Positions 54,584 to 64,000 of a stretch of DNA of 64,000 bases are shown piece by piece. The stretch is from Pseudomonas sp. 10S4 (GTDB lineage: Bacteria > Pseudomonadota > Gammaproteobacteria > Pseudomonadales > Pseudomonadaceae): the NCBI RefSeq assembly GCF_034344865.1, contig NZ_CP133774.1, positions 4,526,001-4,590,000 of the forward strand. Direction: 5' to 3'. Below the pieces are notes generated by a model. It did not search any database. It was not told where the DNA came from and saw only the letters and a list, made by a program, of their open reading frames with translations. Numbering within the stretch: the stretch's first letter is position 1; every line of letters starts with the position of its first letter. The position numbers and the translations under genes were made by a program.

Positions 54584-56033
54584 ATTCCAGAAGCTGGAGT
54601 TCTACGCGCAGCAACACACCTACGAGTTGCTGCCCTTCAAATTTGACCGCCTGAATGACGATGAGTACGTCATCACCAACATGGCCGGTGAGTTTCACGT
54701 CATACCGGCGCCGATGCTTGAGCCGATCATAAGCAAGACGCTCGCGCTCTCATCAGAACTGATCGCTACGCTGCGGTCCAAACAGTTCATTCGCTTCTCC
54801 AACGAGGAGGCGCCACTTCAGCTTCTGGCACTCAAGATTCGCACGCGGCTATCCAGGCTGGCCCAGTTCACCAATCTGCATATCTTTGTGGTGACCCTTC
54901 GCTGCGACCATAGCTGCCCATATTGTCAGGTGTCGAGGCAGTCGGAGAGCAAAGGCGAATTCGACATGACTACGGAAATGGCAGACAAGTCGTTGGATTT
55001 CGTTTTCAGGTCTCCGAATCCAGCCATCAAAATTGAGTTTCAGGGTGGCGAGCCGCTGCTGAACTTCGAATTGGTGAAGTACGTCGTTCTTGAGGCAAAA
55101 AAACGTAACCTCAAGGAAGGGCGTGACCTGCGGTTCGTCATTGCGACCACGCTATCGCTACTGACCAATGACATGCTCGATTTCTGTAAGCAGCACCATA
55201 TCGTGCTTTCATCTTCTCTCGATGGGCCAATGGATCTGCATAATGCAAATCGCCCACGGCCTGGCCGAGATAGTCACCAGCGTTTCGAGGAAGGCTTGAA
55301 GAAAGCCCGTGCAGCCCTCGGCTATGATCAAGTGTCAGCCCTGATGACAACCACAGATAAGAGCCTGCCACGAGCACGTGACATCATTGATGAATACTTA
55401 CGCCTGGGCTTTGATGGCATTTTCCTGCGCACGCTTTCCCCTTATGGCTTTGCGATCAAGACCAAGAAATTCATGTCCTATGACACGGAGCGCTGGCTGG
55501 AATTTTACAAGGAAGGTCTGGAGTACATCATTGAACTAAACAAGTCGGGCATACGATTTGTAGAGCAGTATTCCGCGATCGTGCTGACAAAAATGCTGAC
55601 ATCGGGGGACCCAGGGTTTGTTGATTTAATGAACCCTGCCGGTGCTGGTATTGCAGCCATCGTGTTCAACTATGACGGATCGGTCTACGCCTCAGATGAA
55701 AGCCGTATGCTTGCCGAAATGGGTGATCATACGTTCCGGTTGGGGAGCATTCTTGAGAATTCATATGAGGAGATCATCCTCTCTGATCAACTTCTGGATG
55801 CACTGGAAAACTCCTTCACTTTAAGTGCCCCCATGTGTTCTGACTGTGCGTTCGAACCCTACTGTGGTGCTGAACCTGTCTACCATCACGCAATACACAA
55901 GGATGTGGTGGCAAGAAAGCCTGAGTCGGCTTTCTGCAAGCGGAATATGTCGATCTTCAGGCACCTCATTGAACTGATGGGAAGCGATGAGCAAACGAAA
56001 CGGATTTTTATGGGGTGGGCCAACCGATGCTGA
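54576..56033 (+). CDS. hxsB: Radical SAM maturase HxsB
   Basis: A 485-residue radical SAM protein. The [4Fe-4S] motif CxxxCxxC is C110-C114-C117 (LRCDHSCPYCQ), followed by the glycine-rich FQGGEPLL and a TIM-barrel core. Near residues 418-450 a second Cys cluster (CSDCAFEPYCGAE and FCKRN) resembles a SPASM/auxiliary iron-sulfur site. It starts GTG 54576, overlapping the hxsD stop. HxsB is one of two radical SAM enzymes presumed to act on HxsA. Confidence 0.9.
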   Translation: MSKFQKLEFYAQQHTYELLPFKFDRLNDDEYVITNMAGEFHVIPAPMLEPIISKTLALSSELIATLRSKQFIRFSNEEAPLQLLALKIRTRLSRLAQFTNLHIFVVTLRCDHSCPYCQVSRQSESKGEFDMTTEMADKSLDFVFRSPNPAIKIEFQGGEPLLNFELVKYVVLEAKKRNLKEGRDLRFVIATTLSLLTNDMLDFCKQHHIVLSSSLDGPMDLHNANRPRPGRDSHQRFEEGLKKARAALGYDQVSALMTTTDKSLPRARDIIDEYLRLGFDGIFLRTLSPYGFAIKTKKFMSYDTERWLEFYKEGLEYIIELNKSGIRFVEQYSAIVLTKMLTSGDPGFVDLMNPAGAGIAAIVFNYDGSVYASDESRMLAEMGDHTFRLGSILENSYEEIILSDQLLDALENSFTLSAPMCSDCAFEPYCGAEPVYHHAIHKDVVARKPESAFCKRNMSIFRHLIELMGSDEQTKRIFMGWANRC

Positions 56034-57193
56034 AGCTCGGCGGAAAGATTATCCGAATACATGCGGTTGATGTTGATAAGGCCATCACCTTAGCCAAAGT
56101 ATCAACCAGTCGAAATCTGCCTGAAGTTTTGCGACGAGAAATGGCCTATCTGGTTTCCGATAACCAGATACCTCACGGATTTGCGCACTATCTGCTGGTT
56201 GATAAACATCGGCATCTGGTTGATGCGCTCCCTTCCGGTTCCGACTTCTCAATTCTACCGGAGGACTATAGCTATATCGGTGATGGCGACGTTATCCGGC
56301 TTTCAGCGGATCGTCAGAGCATCCGAGTGTTGTTTCGTGCATCGTCGCCGCATAACAGTATCCTGGTAACAGAGCAGTGTAATCATTACTGCCTTATGTG
56401 TTCCCAACCGCCGAAAGCCGCTGATGACTCATGGATACTCGACGAAATCGAGAGCCTGATTCCGCTGATTCCAAAAGATACCCGCGAGCTGGTGTTTACT
56501 GGGGGCGAGCCTACGACCAATCGGGAGCGCTTCCTTAAAATCATCAGCCTCACAAAAAGTTATCTGCCAAGAACCGCAATCCACATTCTCTCGAATGGGC
56601 GCAGTTTCAAAGACCCAGCGTTCGCTGAACAGTATGCGCAGATTGAATTGTCTGACGCGATGATCGGAGTTCCTGTCTATTCAGAAGATCCGACACTGCA
56701 TGACTACATCGTTCAGGCCCGAGGCGCATTCGATGAAACCATTCAGGGCATTCTCAACCTGAAGCGCTTGGGTCAGAAGGTTGAGATCCGAGTGGTCATT
56801 CACAAGCTGTCGGTGCAGCGCCTGCCAGAACTGTGTGAGTTCATCGCACGCAACCTGCTGTTTGTTGACCATGTGGCGCTGATGGGCCTTGAGATGATGG
56901 GCTTTACTAGGGCCAATCTTGATGAGCTGTGGATCGACCCAATCGAATACAAAGACACACTCAGCAAATCCGTTGGCATCCTCTCCAAATACGGAATGAA
57001 TATCTCGGTCTACAACCATCAACTCTGCTTAGTGAACTCAGATATTTATCCCTACTACCGCAAGTCAATCAGTGACTGGAAGAATGAATACGCCGTCGAG
57101 TGCGAGGTATGCACTCGCAAGTCGGACTGCGGAGGATTTTTTTCGTCAGGGATCAAGCATGGCTACAGTAAGAGTCTAATACCTTTTTGTTGA
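56027..57193 (+). CDS. hxsC: Radical SAM maturase HxsC
   Basis: A 388-residue radical SAM protein. After an N-terminal domain of about 110 residues comes CxxxCxxC as C118-C122-C125 (TEQCNHYCLMCSQPP), then LVFTGGEPTTNRE. Near the end is an auxiliary-type cluster, CEVCTRKSDCGGFF, and the last residue is Cys. ATG 56027 overlaps the hxsB stop (ATGCTGA); a GTG at 56015 is an alternative. It pairs with HxsB as the second enzyme of the system. Confidence 0.9.
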   Translation: MLKLGGKIIRIHAVDVDKAITLAKVSTSRNLPEVLRREMAYLVSDNQIPHGFAHYLLVDKHRHLVDALPSGSDFSILPEDYSYIGDGDVIRLSADRQSIRVLFRASSPHNSILVTEQCNHYCLMCSQPPKAADDSWILDEIESLIPLIPKDTRELVFTGGEPTTNRERFLKIISLTKSYLPRTAIHILSNGRSFKDPAFAEQYAQIELSDAMIGVPVYSEDPTLHDYIVQARGAFDETIQGILNLKRLGQKVEIRVVIHKLSVQRLPELCEFIARNLLFVDHVALMGLEMMGFTRANLDELWIDPIEYKDTLSKSVGILSKYGMNISVYNHQLCLVNSDIYPYYRKSISDWKNEYAVECEVCTRKSDCGGFFSSGIKHGYSKSLIPFC

Positions 57194-57312
57194 TCTACGT
57201 TAAAGGTCGGCATCAAGATTATTCTATGAGTTGTTGCGCAGCGGAGTAAGTTTAAATTATAGAAAAATACAGTCGACATAAAAAGCCAATATCCAATGAG
57301 TCGTCAAGTTTT

Positions 57313-57876
57313 TTGGCGAGAGAGATATCAGGACTGAATTTACCTGAAGGGTCTCTTGCCCTTGATTTGGGGTGCGGCTATGGTCGAAATTCCGCACTAT
57401 TATCAAGGTACTTCGAGAATGTAATAGCCGCTGATATTTCTTGTAAAGGTTTCAGTAGTTTATGGTATTTGGATTGTAAAAATATACACCCGGTGATCCT
57501 TGATTGCGGGCAATTACTCCCGTTTTTAAATAATACATTCTCAGCTGTAATAGTTGTGCATCTATATCATGAAGACTTAATTGCCAACTTGATTGATATA
57601 ATCCAGCCGGGCGGCTTTTTTATTTATGAAAGTATTTCTGGTAATGGCGAAAACTGGCGAGAGTTGAGTCTTTTTGGAGAAGTAAAAAGGCTTTTGGAAA
57701 AGCAGTTCATTGTCAAGTATTACTTAGAGAGCCCTGTAGGTCCTGACAAAAAAAATGCCACCGTGAAAGTGGTTGCCCAGAAGAAAAAACTGAATCGCTC
57801 GCAGCTTTATAGGCGCATCTGGTCGTCGGCTTCGGGTTCAGGCTGTGTGAAAATGCCAAGGATTGCGAAACGTTAG
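57313..57876 (+). CDS. SAM-dependent methyltransferase, AT-rich, downstream of hxsC
   Basis: A class I methyltransferase-like protein (up to 187 residues): motif I LALDLGCGYGRNSALLSRYF, post-I IAADIS, a central strand AVIVVHLYHEDLIA and IIQPGGFFIYESIS. The start is uncertain: TTG 57313, or ATG 57296 in another frame that would join if the T-run at 57309-57314 had one more T (MSRQVF...). Hand-counted GC over 57361-57660 is about 38%, lower than its surroundings. The tail after AQKKKLN becomes GC-rich, so the original end may have been replaced. Confidence 0.65.
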   Translation: MAREISGLNLPEGSLALDLGCGYGRNSALLSRYFENVIAADISCKGFSSLWYLDCKNIHPVILDCGQLLPFLNNTFSAVIVVHLYHEDLIANLIDIIQPGGFFIYESISGNGENWRELSLFGEVKRLLEKQFIVKYYLESPVGPDKKNATVKVVAQKKKLNRSQLYRRIWSSASGSGCVKMPRIAKR

Positions 57877-57909
57877 GACGGGCTTCTGGCGTCGATGTAG
57901 AAAATCCAA

Positions 57910-58100
57910 TTTGACGTTTTTACACACTCAGGGCCGATAGCTGCCCTAAGATTGAAGCCTCACACGCCTCAGAAACCTCCCACACCCAATTAGGCTTGCC
58001 CGTCAGACCCCCACTCGCTAACCGCCCTCCCGTCGCCGCCAATGCAGCGACCGGGTGTGGTAGCCCGATCTTCATAGAACCCCAATCCATTGGAGTTCAA
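57910..58100 (+). other. Conserved-looking leader upstream of the DUF6124 gene
   Basis: Contains a stem-capable segment (GCCGATAGCTGCCCTAAG..., CGTCGCCGCCAATGCAGCGACCGG) and resembles leaders I recall before other DUF6124 or DUF3077 genes in Pseudomonas. A structured RNA or regulator site is possible; not proven. Confidence 0.35.
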
Positions 58101-58484
58101 ATGCTCGACAAAGACGTAAATCCATCCGAAACCCCAGAGTCCCCAAAAACCGACTCAACACCTGTGTGTTCCTGCCTAAACTCAAAAAAACTCCATGACG
58201 CCTTGATCCACGCCATCGAGCAATACTTGACGTCACGTCCATCCAAACCACCGCTCGCCGACCGTCGCCGCCGTTCTTTCTTCCTCACCGATCCCAGCGT
58301 AGATAAAGAAAGCCTCCTGGCCCACTGCTGCGAAACCCTCGCGTCCGCGAACGTCATGGCCAGTGAATTGGCGTTCAGCCTCACCGGCCCGCAATGCAAT
58401 CTGATGTTGGGAATCCAGCAGATGATTTCCCTGGCAGAGGTGTCGGCGAACCGCGTTCTGGATCAGGTCGATCCACAGGAGTAG
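58101..58484 (+). CDS. DUF6124 family protein
   Basis: A 127-residue protein typical of the DUF6124 family of Pseudomonas: VCSCLNSKKLHDALIHAI, a basic middle with FFLTDPSVDKESLLAHCCETLASANVMASELAFSLTGPQ and LGIQQMISLAEVSANRVLDQ. The start was set at 58101 because the open frame upstream lies in the leader. Function unknown; members are found in multiple copies per genome. Confidence 0.78.
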   Translation: MLDKDVNPSETPESPKTDSTPVCSCLNSKKLHDALIHAIEQYLTSRPSKPPLADRRRRSFFLTDPSVDKESLLAHCCETLASANVMASELAFSLTGPQCNLMLGIQQMISLAEVSANRVLDQVDPQE

Positions 58485-58516
58485 GTGAGGGCATCACCAT
58501 TCCCGCTGTGCAATGA

Positions 58517-58556
58517 AAAGCCCGCTGACTCTTAGATAGTCAGCGGGCTTTTTTGC
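58517..58556 (+). terminator. Intrinsic terminator after the DUF6124 gene
   Basis: AAAAGCCCGCTGAC and GTCAGCGGGCTTTTTT form a strong hairpin with a T-run, 33 bases after the stop. Confidence 0.9.
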
Positions 58557-58814
58557 ATTCAAGGGCCAGCCAACCAATGCGGCGAGATAAACACCTCGCC
58601 AACCCAATCTAACCGGATCAGGCAATAATTCAGCAGAATGCAGCCATCGCCCCCACCTCCCCAAGCCTTACCCTATCCGCAACGCGGCTCACCGCAGCCG
58701 CCAACGTTCCTCGACGGTCGACCACCAAACCGACCATCCCCGTCATCCACTTGAACGATTCAGCACCGACACTACTCCTCTTATATTCAACCTCTGACTT
58801 AAAAGGTGACCGCA

Positions 58815-59882
58815 ATGGCCAAGACTTACAGTTACGCCGCGCAGGGTTCCAAGGACTCGCTCAAGCCTTTCACCTTCGAACGTCGCGCCCCAGGCGCGGA
58901 CGATGTGCAGATCGATATCCTCTATTGCGGCGTGTGCCATTCCGACCTGCACACCGTGCGCAATGAGTGGCACAACACGCTGTACCCCTCGGTGCCGGGC
59001 CATGAAATTGTCGGTCGAGTGACTGCGGTCGGTGCAAATGTCAGCAAGTTTAAAGTGGGCGATCTGGCCGGCGTTGGCTGCATGGTCGACAGTTGCCAGC
59101 ACTGTGCGTCGTGCGCGGAAGGCGAGGAGCAGTATTGCGAGAGCGGTTTCACCGGGACTTACAACGGTCCGGTGTTTGGTGGCGAGAATACGTTTGGTGG
59201 TTACTCGGACAATATCGTGGTGAAGGAGAAGTTCGTTCTGCGCATTTCCCACGACAACGCCAATCTGGCCGCCGTCGCGCCGCTGCTGTGTGCGGGCATT
59301 ACCACGTATTCGCCGTTGCATCACTGGAAGGTCGGGCCTGGCAAGAAGGTCGGGGTGGTTGGCCTCGGTGGTCTGGGGCATATGGCGGTGAAGATTGCGC
59401 ATGCCATGGGCGCGCATGTGGTGTTGTTTACGACGTCGCCGAACAAGCGTGAGGACGGTTTGCGTCTGGGCGCGGATGAGGTGGTGGTGTCGAAGAATCC
59501 GGATGAGATGGCGAAGTTTGCCAACACGTTGGACTTCATTCTGAACACGGTGGCCGCGCCGCATGATCTGGATGCTTTCCTCAATCTGCTCAAGCGCGAT
59601 GGCACGATGACGCTGGTGGGTGCGCCGGACAGTCCGCATCCGTCGCCTTCGGTGTTTAACCTGATCTTCAAGCGCCGCAGTCTGGCGGGGTCGTTGATAG
59701 GCGGGATTCAGGAAACCCAGGAGATGCTGGATTTCTGTGCCAAGCACGGGATTGTTTCGGATATTGAGATGATTGATATCCAGAACATTAACGAGGCTTA
59801 TAGCCGCATGCTGAAAGGCGATGTGAAGTATCGGTTTGTGATTGATATGAACAGTTTGAAGAAGGAAGCCGAGGTTGCTTGA
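58815..59882 (+). CDS. Zinc-dependent NAD(P) alcohol dehydrogenase, YahK-like
   Basis: A 355-residue MDR-family enzyme. Catalytic zinc: Cys41 (GVCHSD) and His63-Glu64 (GHEIVG); structural zinc Cys94, 97, 100 and 108 (SCQHCASCAEGEEQYC). NADP-type glycine motif GLGGLGH (about 180). It resembles YahK and cinnamyl-alcohol-type aldehyde reductases. AAAAGGTGACC precedes ATG 58815. No clear operon. Confidence 0.85.
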   Translation: MAKTYSYAAQGSKDSLKPFTFERRAPGADDVQIDILYCGVCHSDLHTVRNEWHNTLYPSVPGHEIVGRVTAVGANVSKFKVGDLAGVGCMVDSCQHCASCAEGEEQYCESGFTGTYNGPVFGGENTFGGYSDNIVVKEKFVLRISHDNANLAAVAPLLCAGITTYSPLHHWKVGPGKKVGVVGLGGLGHMAVKIAHAMGAHVVLFTTSPNKREDGLRLGADEVVVSKNPDEMAKFANTLDFILNTVAAPHDLDAFLNLLKRDGTMTLVGAPDSPHPSPSVFNLIFKRRSLAGSLIGGIQETQEMLDFCAKHGIVSDIEMIDIQNINEAYSRMLKGDVKYRFVIDMNSLKKEAEVA

Positions 59883-59892
59883 TCGGTTTTTG

Positions 59893-59925
59893 GATCAAAG
59901 GATCGCAGCCTTCGGCAGCTCCTAC
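59893..59925. repeat. Single arm of the GGAGCTGCCGAAGG repeat family
   Basis: GGATCGCAGCCTTCGGCAGCTCC only, corresponding to the right arm of the copies at 595 and 6749, directly after the alcohol dehydrogenase stop. Confidence 0.7.
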
Positions 59926-60059
59926 GGGGGAGGGCGCATCTGATATGGTTTTTTCGGCGTCACCTGCATCTGTAATGCACCGGGCCGGCGGCTCACAATG
60001 CCGGCACGGTTCGCGGTCGCGGCCGGTTTGCACCGCACATTCATGATGTAGGAGGCCCG

Positions 60060-60143
60060 ATGGGTAAGATGGCGATTTTCCTGGGTGGATTTCTGGTCCT
60101 GACCATATTGCTGGGGGCCCTTGCCACGATTTCTCCCGTTTAG
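60060..60143 (+). CDS. Small membrane protein (27 residues)
   Basis: A short frame MGKMAIFLGGFLVLTILLGA ending LATISPV, with a strong ribosome binding site (TAGGAGG, 5 bases before ATG 60060) and a terminator hairpin 24 bases after the stop. One hydrophobic segment (residues about 5-22) would span a membrane once. A single, compact transcription unit argues it is a real gene. Function unknown. Confidence 0.65.
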   Translation: MGKMAIFLGGFLVLTILLGALATISPV

Positions 60144-60166
60144 TCTTTCCTGATCCGCAAACAGTA

Positions 60167-60199
60167 CAACGCCTCCACATTGGGAGGCGTTGCAGTTTT
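60167..60199 (+). terminator. Intrinsic terminator after the 27-residue gene
   Basis: CAACGCCTCC and GGAGGCGTTG form a perfect 10-bp stem with a 6-base loop, followed by CAGTTTTC. It may also serve katG from the other side. Confidence 0.8.
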
Positions 60200-60216
60200 C
60201 AGCGTTAGGGTTTGTG

Positions 60217-62937
<2,721 letters not shown>

Positions 62938-63630
62938 ATGGAAAATCCGCTGAATCTACCCGTCCAAACCGCAGCGAAAGCGGTTTTGCAGCAACTCGTC
63001 GAGCATATAACGCCAGACTCCACCGAAGCATCCATTGCTCACCTCTCCGCACAGGCACTGGCCCGATTGGGCTATCTCGACACCTGGTATTACGATTGCC
63101 CGGCCTTCGTGCTACTCGGGTCTCGCAGCTTGCTCTCGATTTCAGGGCGCGATTACCGGCCGAGCGATGAGGCTGTTGGTCTCCACAATTTAATAACGGT
63201 CGATTTGAGCCCAAAATCCGGCAATGTCTGGGGCGACTGCGCGCGTTCGTTTTATATGGAGGACGGCGTGTGCAGAGCGGTGCCCATCGGGGATGAATTC
63301 GGCAGAGGGTATGCGGTTGAGCGGCTGTTACATGAGTCGATGTGCCGTTTTACCCGGCCAGACACTACCTTTCATGAGCTGTATGAGTTCACCAATGATT
63401 CCATCATTTCGGCCGGGTTTGAGAACCTCGACTTCAGCGCGAATGTTGGGCATAGCCTGTGCGAGCGGCGGGGCGACAGGTTGTATATCGAGGCCGGGAA
63501 TGACCGGCGTTTAGGGGAGGTGGAGTGTTTTACTTTTGAACCTCATATTCGCCAGGTCGAAGGTGTCTGGGGGTTTAAGCATGAAAACGTTTATTTCTTC
63601 AATGACGTTGATTACCCGACTGAGCTTTGA
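62938..63630 (+). CDS. M24-family metallopeptidase-like protein
   Basis: A 230-residue protein with the pita-bread ligands of methionine aminopeptidase/Xaa-Pro peptidases: Asp89 (ITVDLSP), Asp100 (VWGDCARSF), His172 (ANVGHSLCE), Glu201 (FTFEPH) and Glu216 (FKHENVYFF). It is short for a proline peptidase and lacks the N-terminal domain. ATG 62938 chosen over 62896, which has no ribosome binding site. Substrate not inferable. Confidence 0.78.
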   Translation: MENPLNLPVQTAAKAVLQQLVEHITPDSTEASIAHLSAQALARLGYLDTWYYDCPAFVLLGSRSLLSISGRDYRPSDEAVGLHNLITVDLSPKSGNVWGDCARSFYMEDGVCRAVPIGDEFGRGYAVERLLHESMCRFTRPDTTFHELYEFTNDSIISAGFENLDFSANVGHSLCERRGDRLYIEAGNDRRLGEVECFTFEPHIRQVEGVWGFKHENVYFFNDVDYPTEL

Positions 63631-63655
63631 GTGAAAAGGCGACGGGTATTTTTAT

Positions 63656-63723
63656 TGTAGGAGCAAAGCTTGCTCGCGATGGCGATCTCACGAACGCCAT
63701 CGCCGGCAAGCCGTGCTCCTACA
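63656..63723. repeat. Inverted repeat pair, TGTAGGAGCAAAGCTTGCTCGCGAT family
   Basis: TGTAGGAGCAAAGCTTGCTC pairs with GGCAAGCCGTGCTCCTACA, with spacer GCGATGGCGATCTCACGAACGCC. Its right end overlaps the stop codon of the convergent gene at 63719. Confidence 0.85.
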
Positions 63724-64000
63724 GGTGCCCCCGATCCGTTCGATACCAAGCAACCGGCGAAAGCAGCAGAACCGCCAACAAAAACGCTACCTGTGAAAGA
63801 TAGAACGGCTCAAGCCATTGCTGATTCACGGCCACGTAAAACGTGTTGTGAGCGACATCTGCGATGATGATGGCCGCCGTGAGTGCGATGCCTGTCCGGG
63901 GGTTGATGAAAAGCAGCAGTGCCGCCAAAGGATCAAGAATCGTCAGTGCCCCCAGAACACCCGGCTGGCCCAATAAGCTCCATTCCCGTAGCCGTAGTCC
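63719..64000 (-). CDS. Membrane protein, partial
   Basis: At least 94 residues, with the N-terminus beyond the right edge. The visible part reads LREWSLLGQPGVLGALTILDPLAALLLF and shows about three membrane segments (ALTAAIIIADVAHNTFYVAV; YLSQVAFLLAVLLLSPVAWY). No family assigned. The stop lies inside the repeat at 63656-63723. Confidence 0.6.
   Translation of the reverse strand, partial: GLRLREWSLLGQPGVLGALTILDPLAALLLFINPRTGIALTAAIIIADVAHNTFYVAVNQQWLEPFYLSQVAFLLAVLLLSPVAWYRTDRGHL

Noticed and set aside
58630..58815. 61-residue minus-strand frame
   Set aside because: Small, no ribosome binding site, overlaps the start of the alcohol dehydrogenase; not supported.

Overview
The window looks like chromosome of a Pseudomonas of the fluorescens group. 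Coding DNA is mostly GC-rich. Many gaps between genes carry the palindromic repeats common in these genomes (arms like TGTGGGAGCGGGCTTGCTCGCGA and TGTGGCGAGGGGGCTTGCCCCCGTT). Recognisable gene families (mqo, katG, pcs, puuA/puuB-type genes, DUF2388, DUF6124, DUF1302/DUF1329) fit that group.

Layout. 0-16 kb: mixed housekeeping and accessory genes: a broken sir2, two methyltransferases, a DUF4242 protein, an IS110-family element, three GNAT acetyltransferases, a nitroreductase, phosphatidylcholine synthase, a VOC protein, a DUF533 protein, a saccharopine-dehydrogenase-like reductase with a DUF2269 membrane protein, a DUF3313 lipoprotein, a FadL-type porin and an arylsulfatase. 16-19.5 kb: a polyamine (gamma-glutamylputrescine) operon with a striking 11-bp palindrome overlapping its first ribosome binding site. 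19.5-44 kb: a large catabolic region with an acyl-CoA synthetase, SDR, acyl-CoA dehydrogenase, SCP2-type thiolase, enoyl-CoA hydratase, alkylsulfatase, aldehyde dehydrogenase, membrane-anchored arylsulfatase, DUF2889 protein, 2-methylacyl-CoA racemase, GMC alcohol dehydrogenase and AraC regulator, then a DUF1302-DUF1329-YCF48-MMPL envelope module. Together these suggest uptake, desulfation and side-chain beta-oxidation of a hydrophobic, probably methyl-branched, sulfated compound; the substrate is unknown. 44-49 kb: small exported proteins, a truncated alginate lyase, a DUF72 protein and mqo.

49-58 kb is an accessory island with lower GC, an IS66 remnant and unknown small genes. It contains the most interesting locus: a complete His-Xaa-Ser (Hxs) system, hxsA-hxsD-hxsB-hxsC, at 53998-57193. 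It consists of a small precursor-like protein ending in six consecutive HxS repeats, a small partner protein, and two different radical SAM proteins, followed by an AT-rich methyltransferase. This is a RiPP-like system whose product and role are, to my knowledge, not established. 58-64 kb returns to backbone genes: DUF6124, an alcohol dehydrogenase, katG, an M24-peptidase-like protein and a partial membrane protein.

A caution: at least eight otherwise intact conserved genes (sir2, a GNAT, arylsulfatase, SDR, GMC oxidoreductase, DUF1329, MMPL, katG) plus hxsD carry a single-base frameshift, several in homopolymers. Assembly errors are the simplest explanation, so these genes may be intact in the organism.
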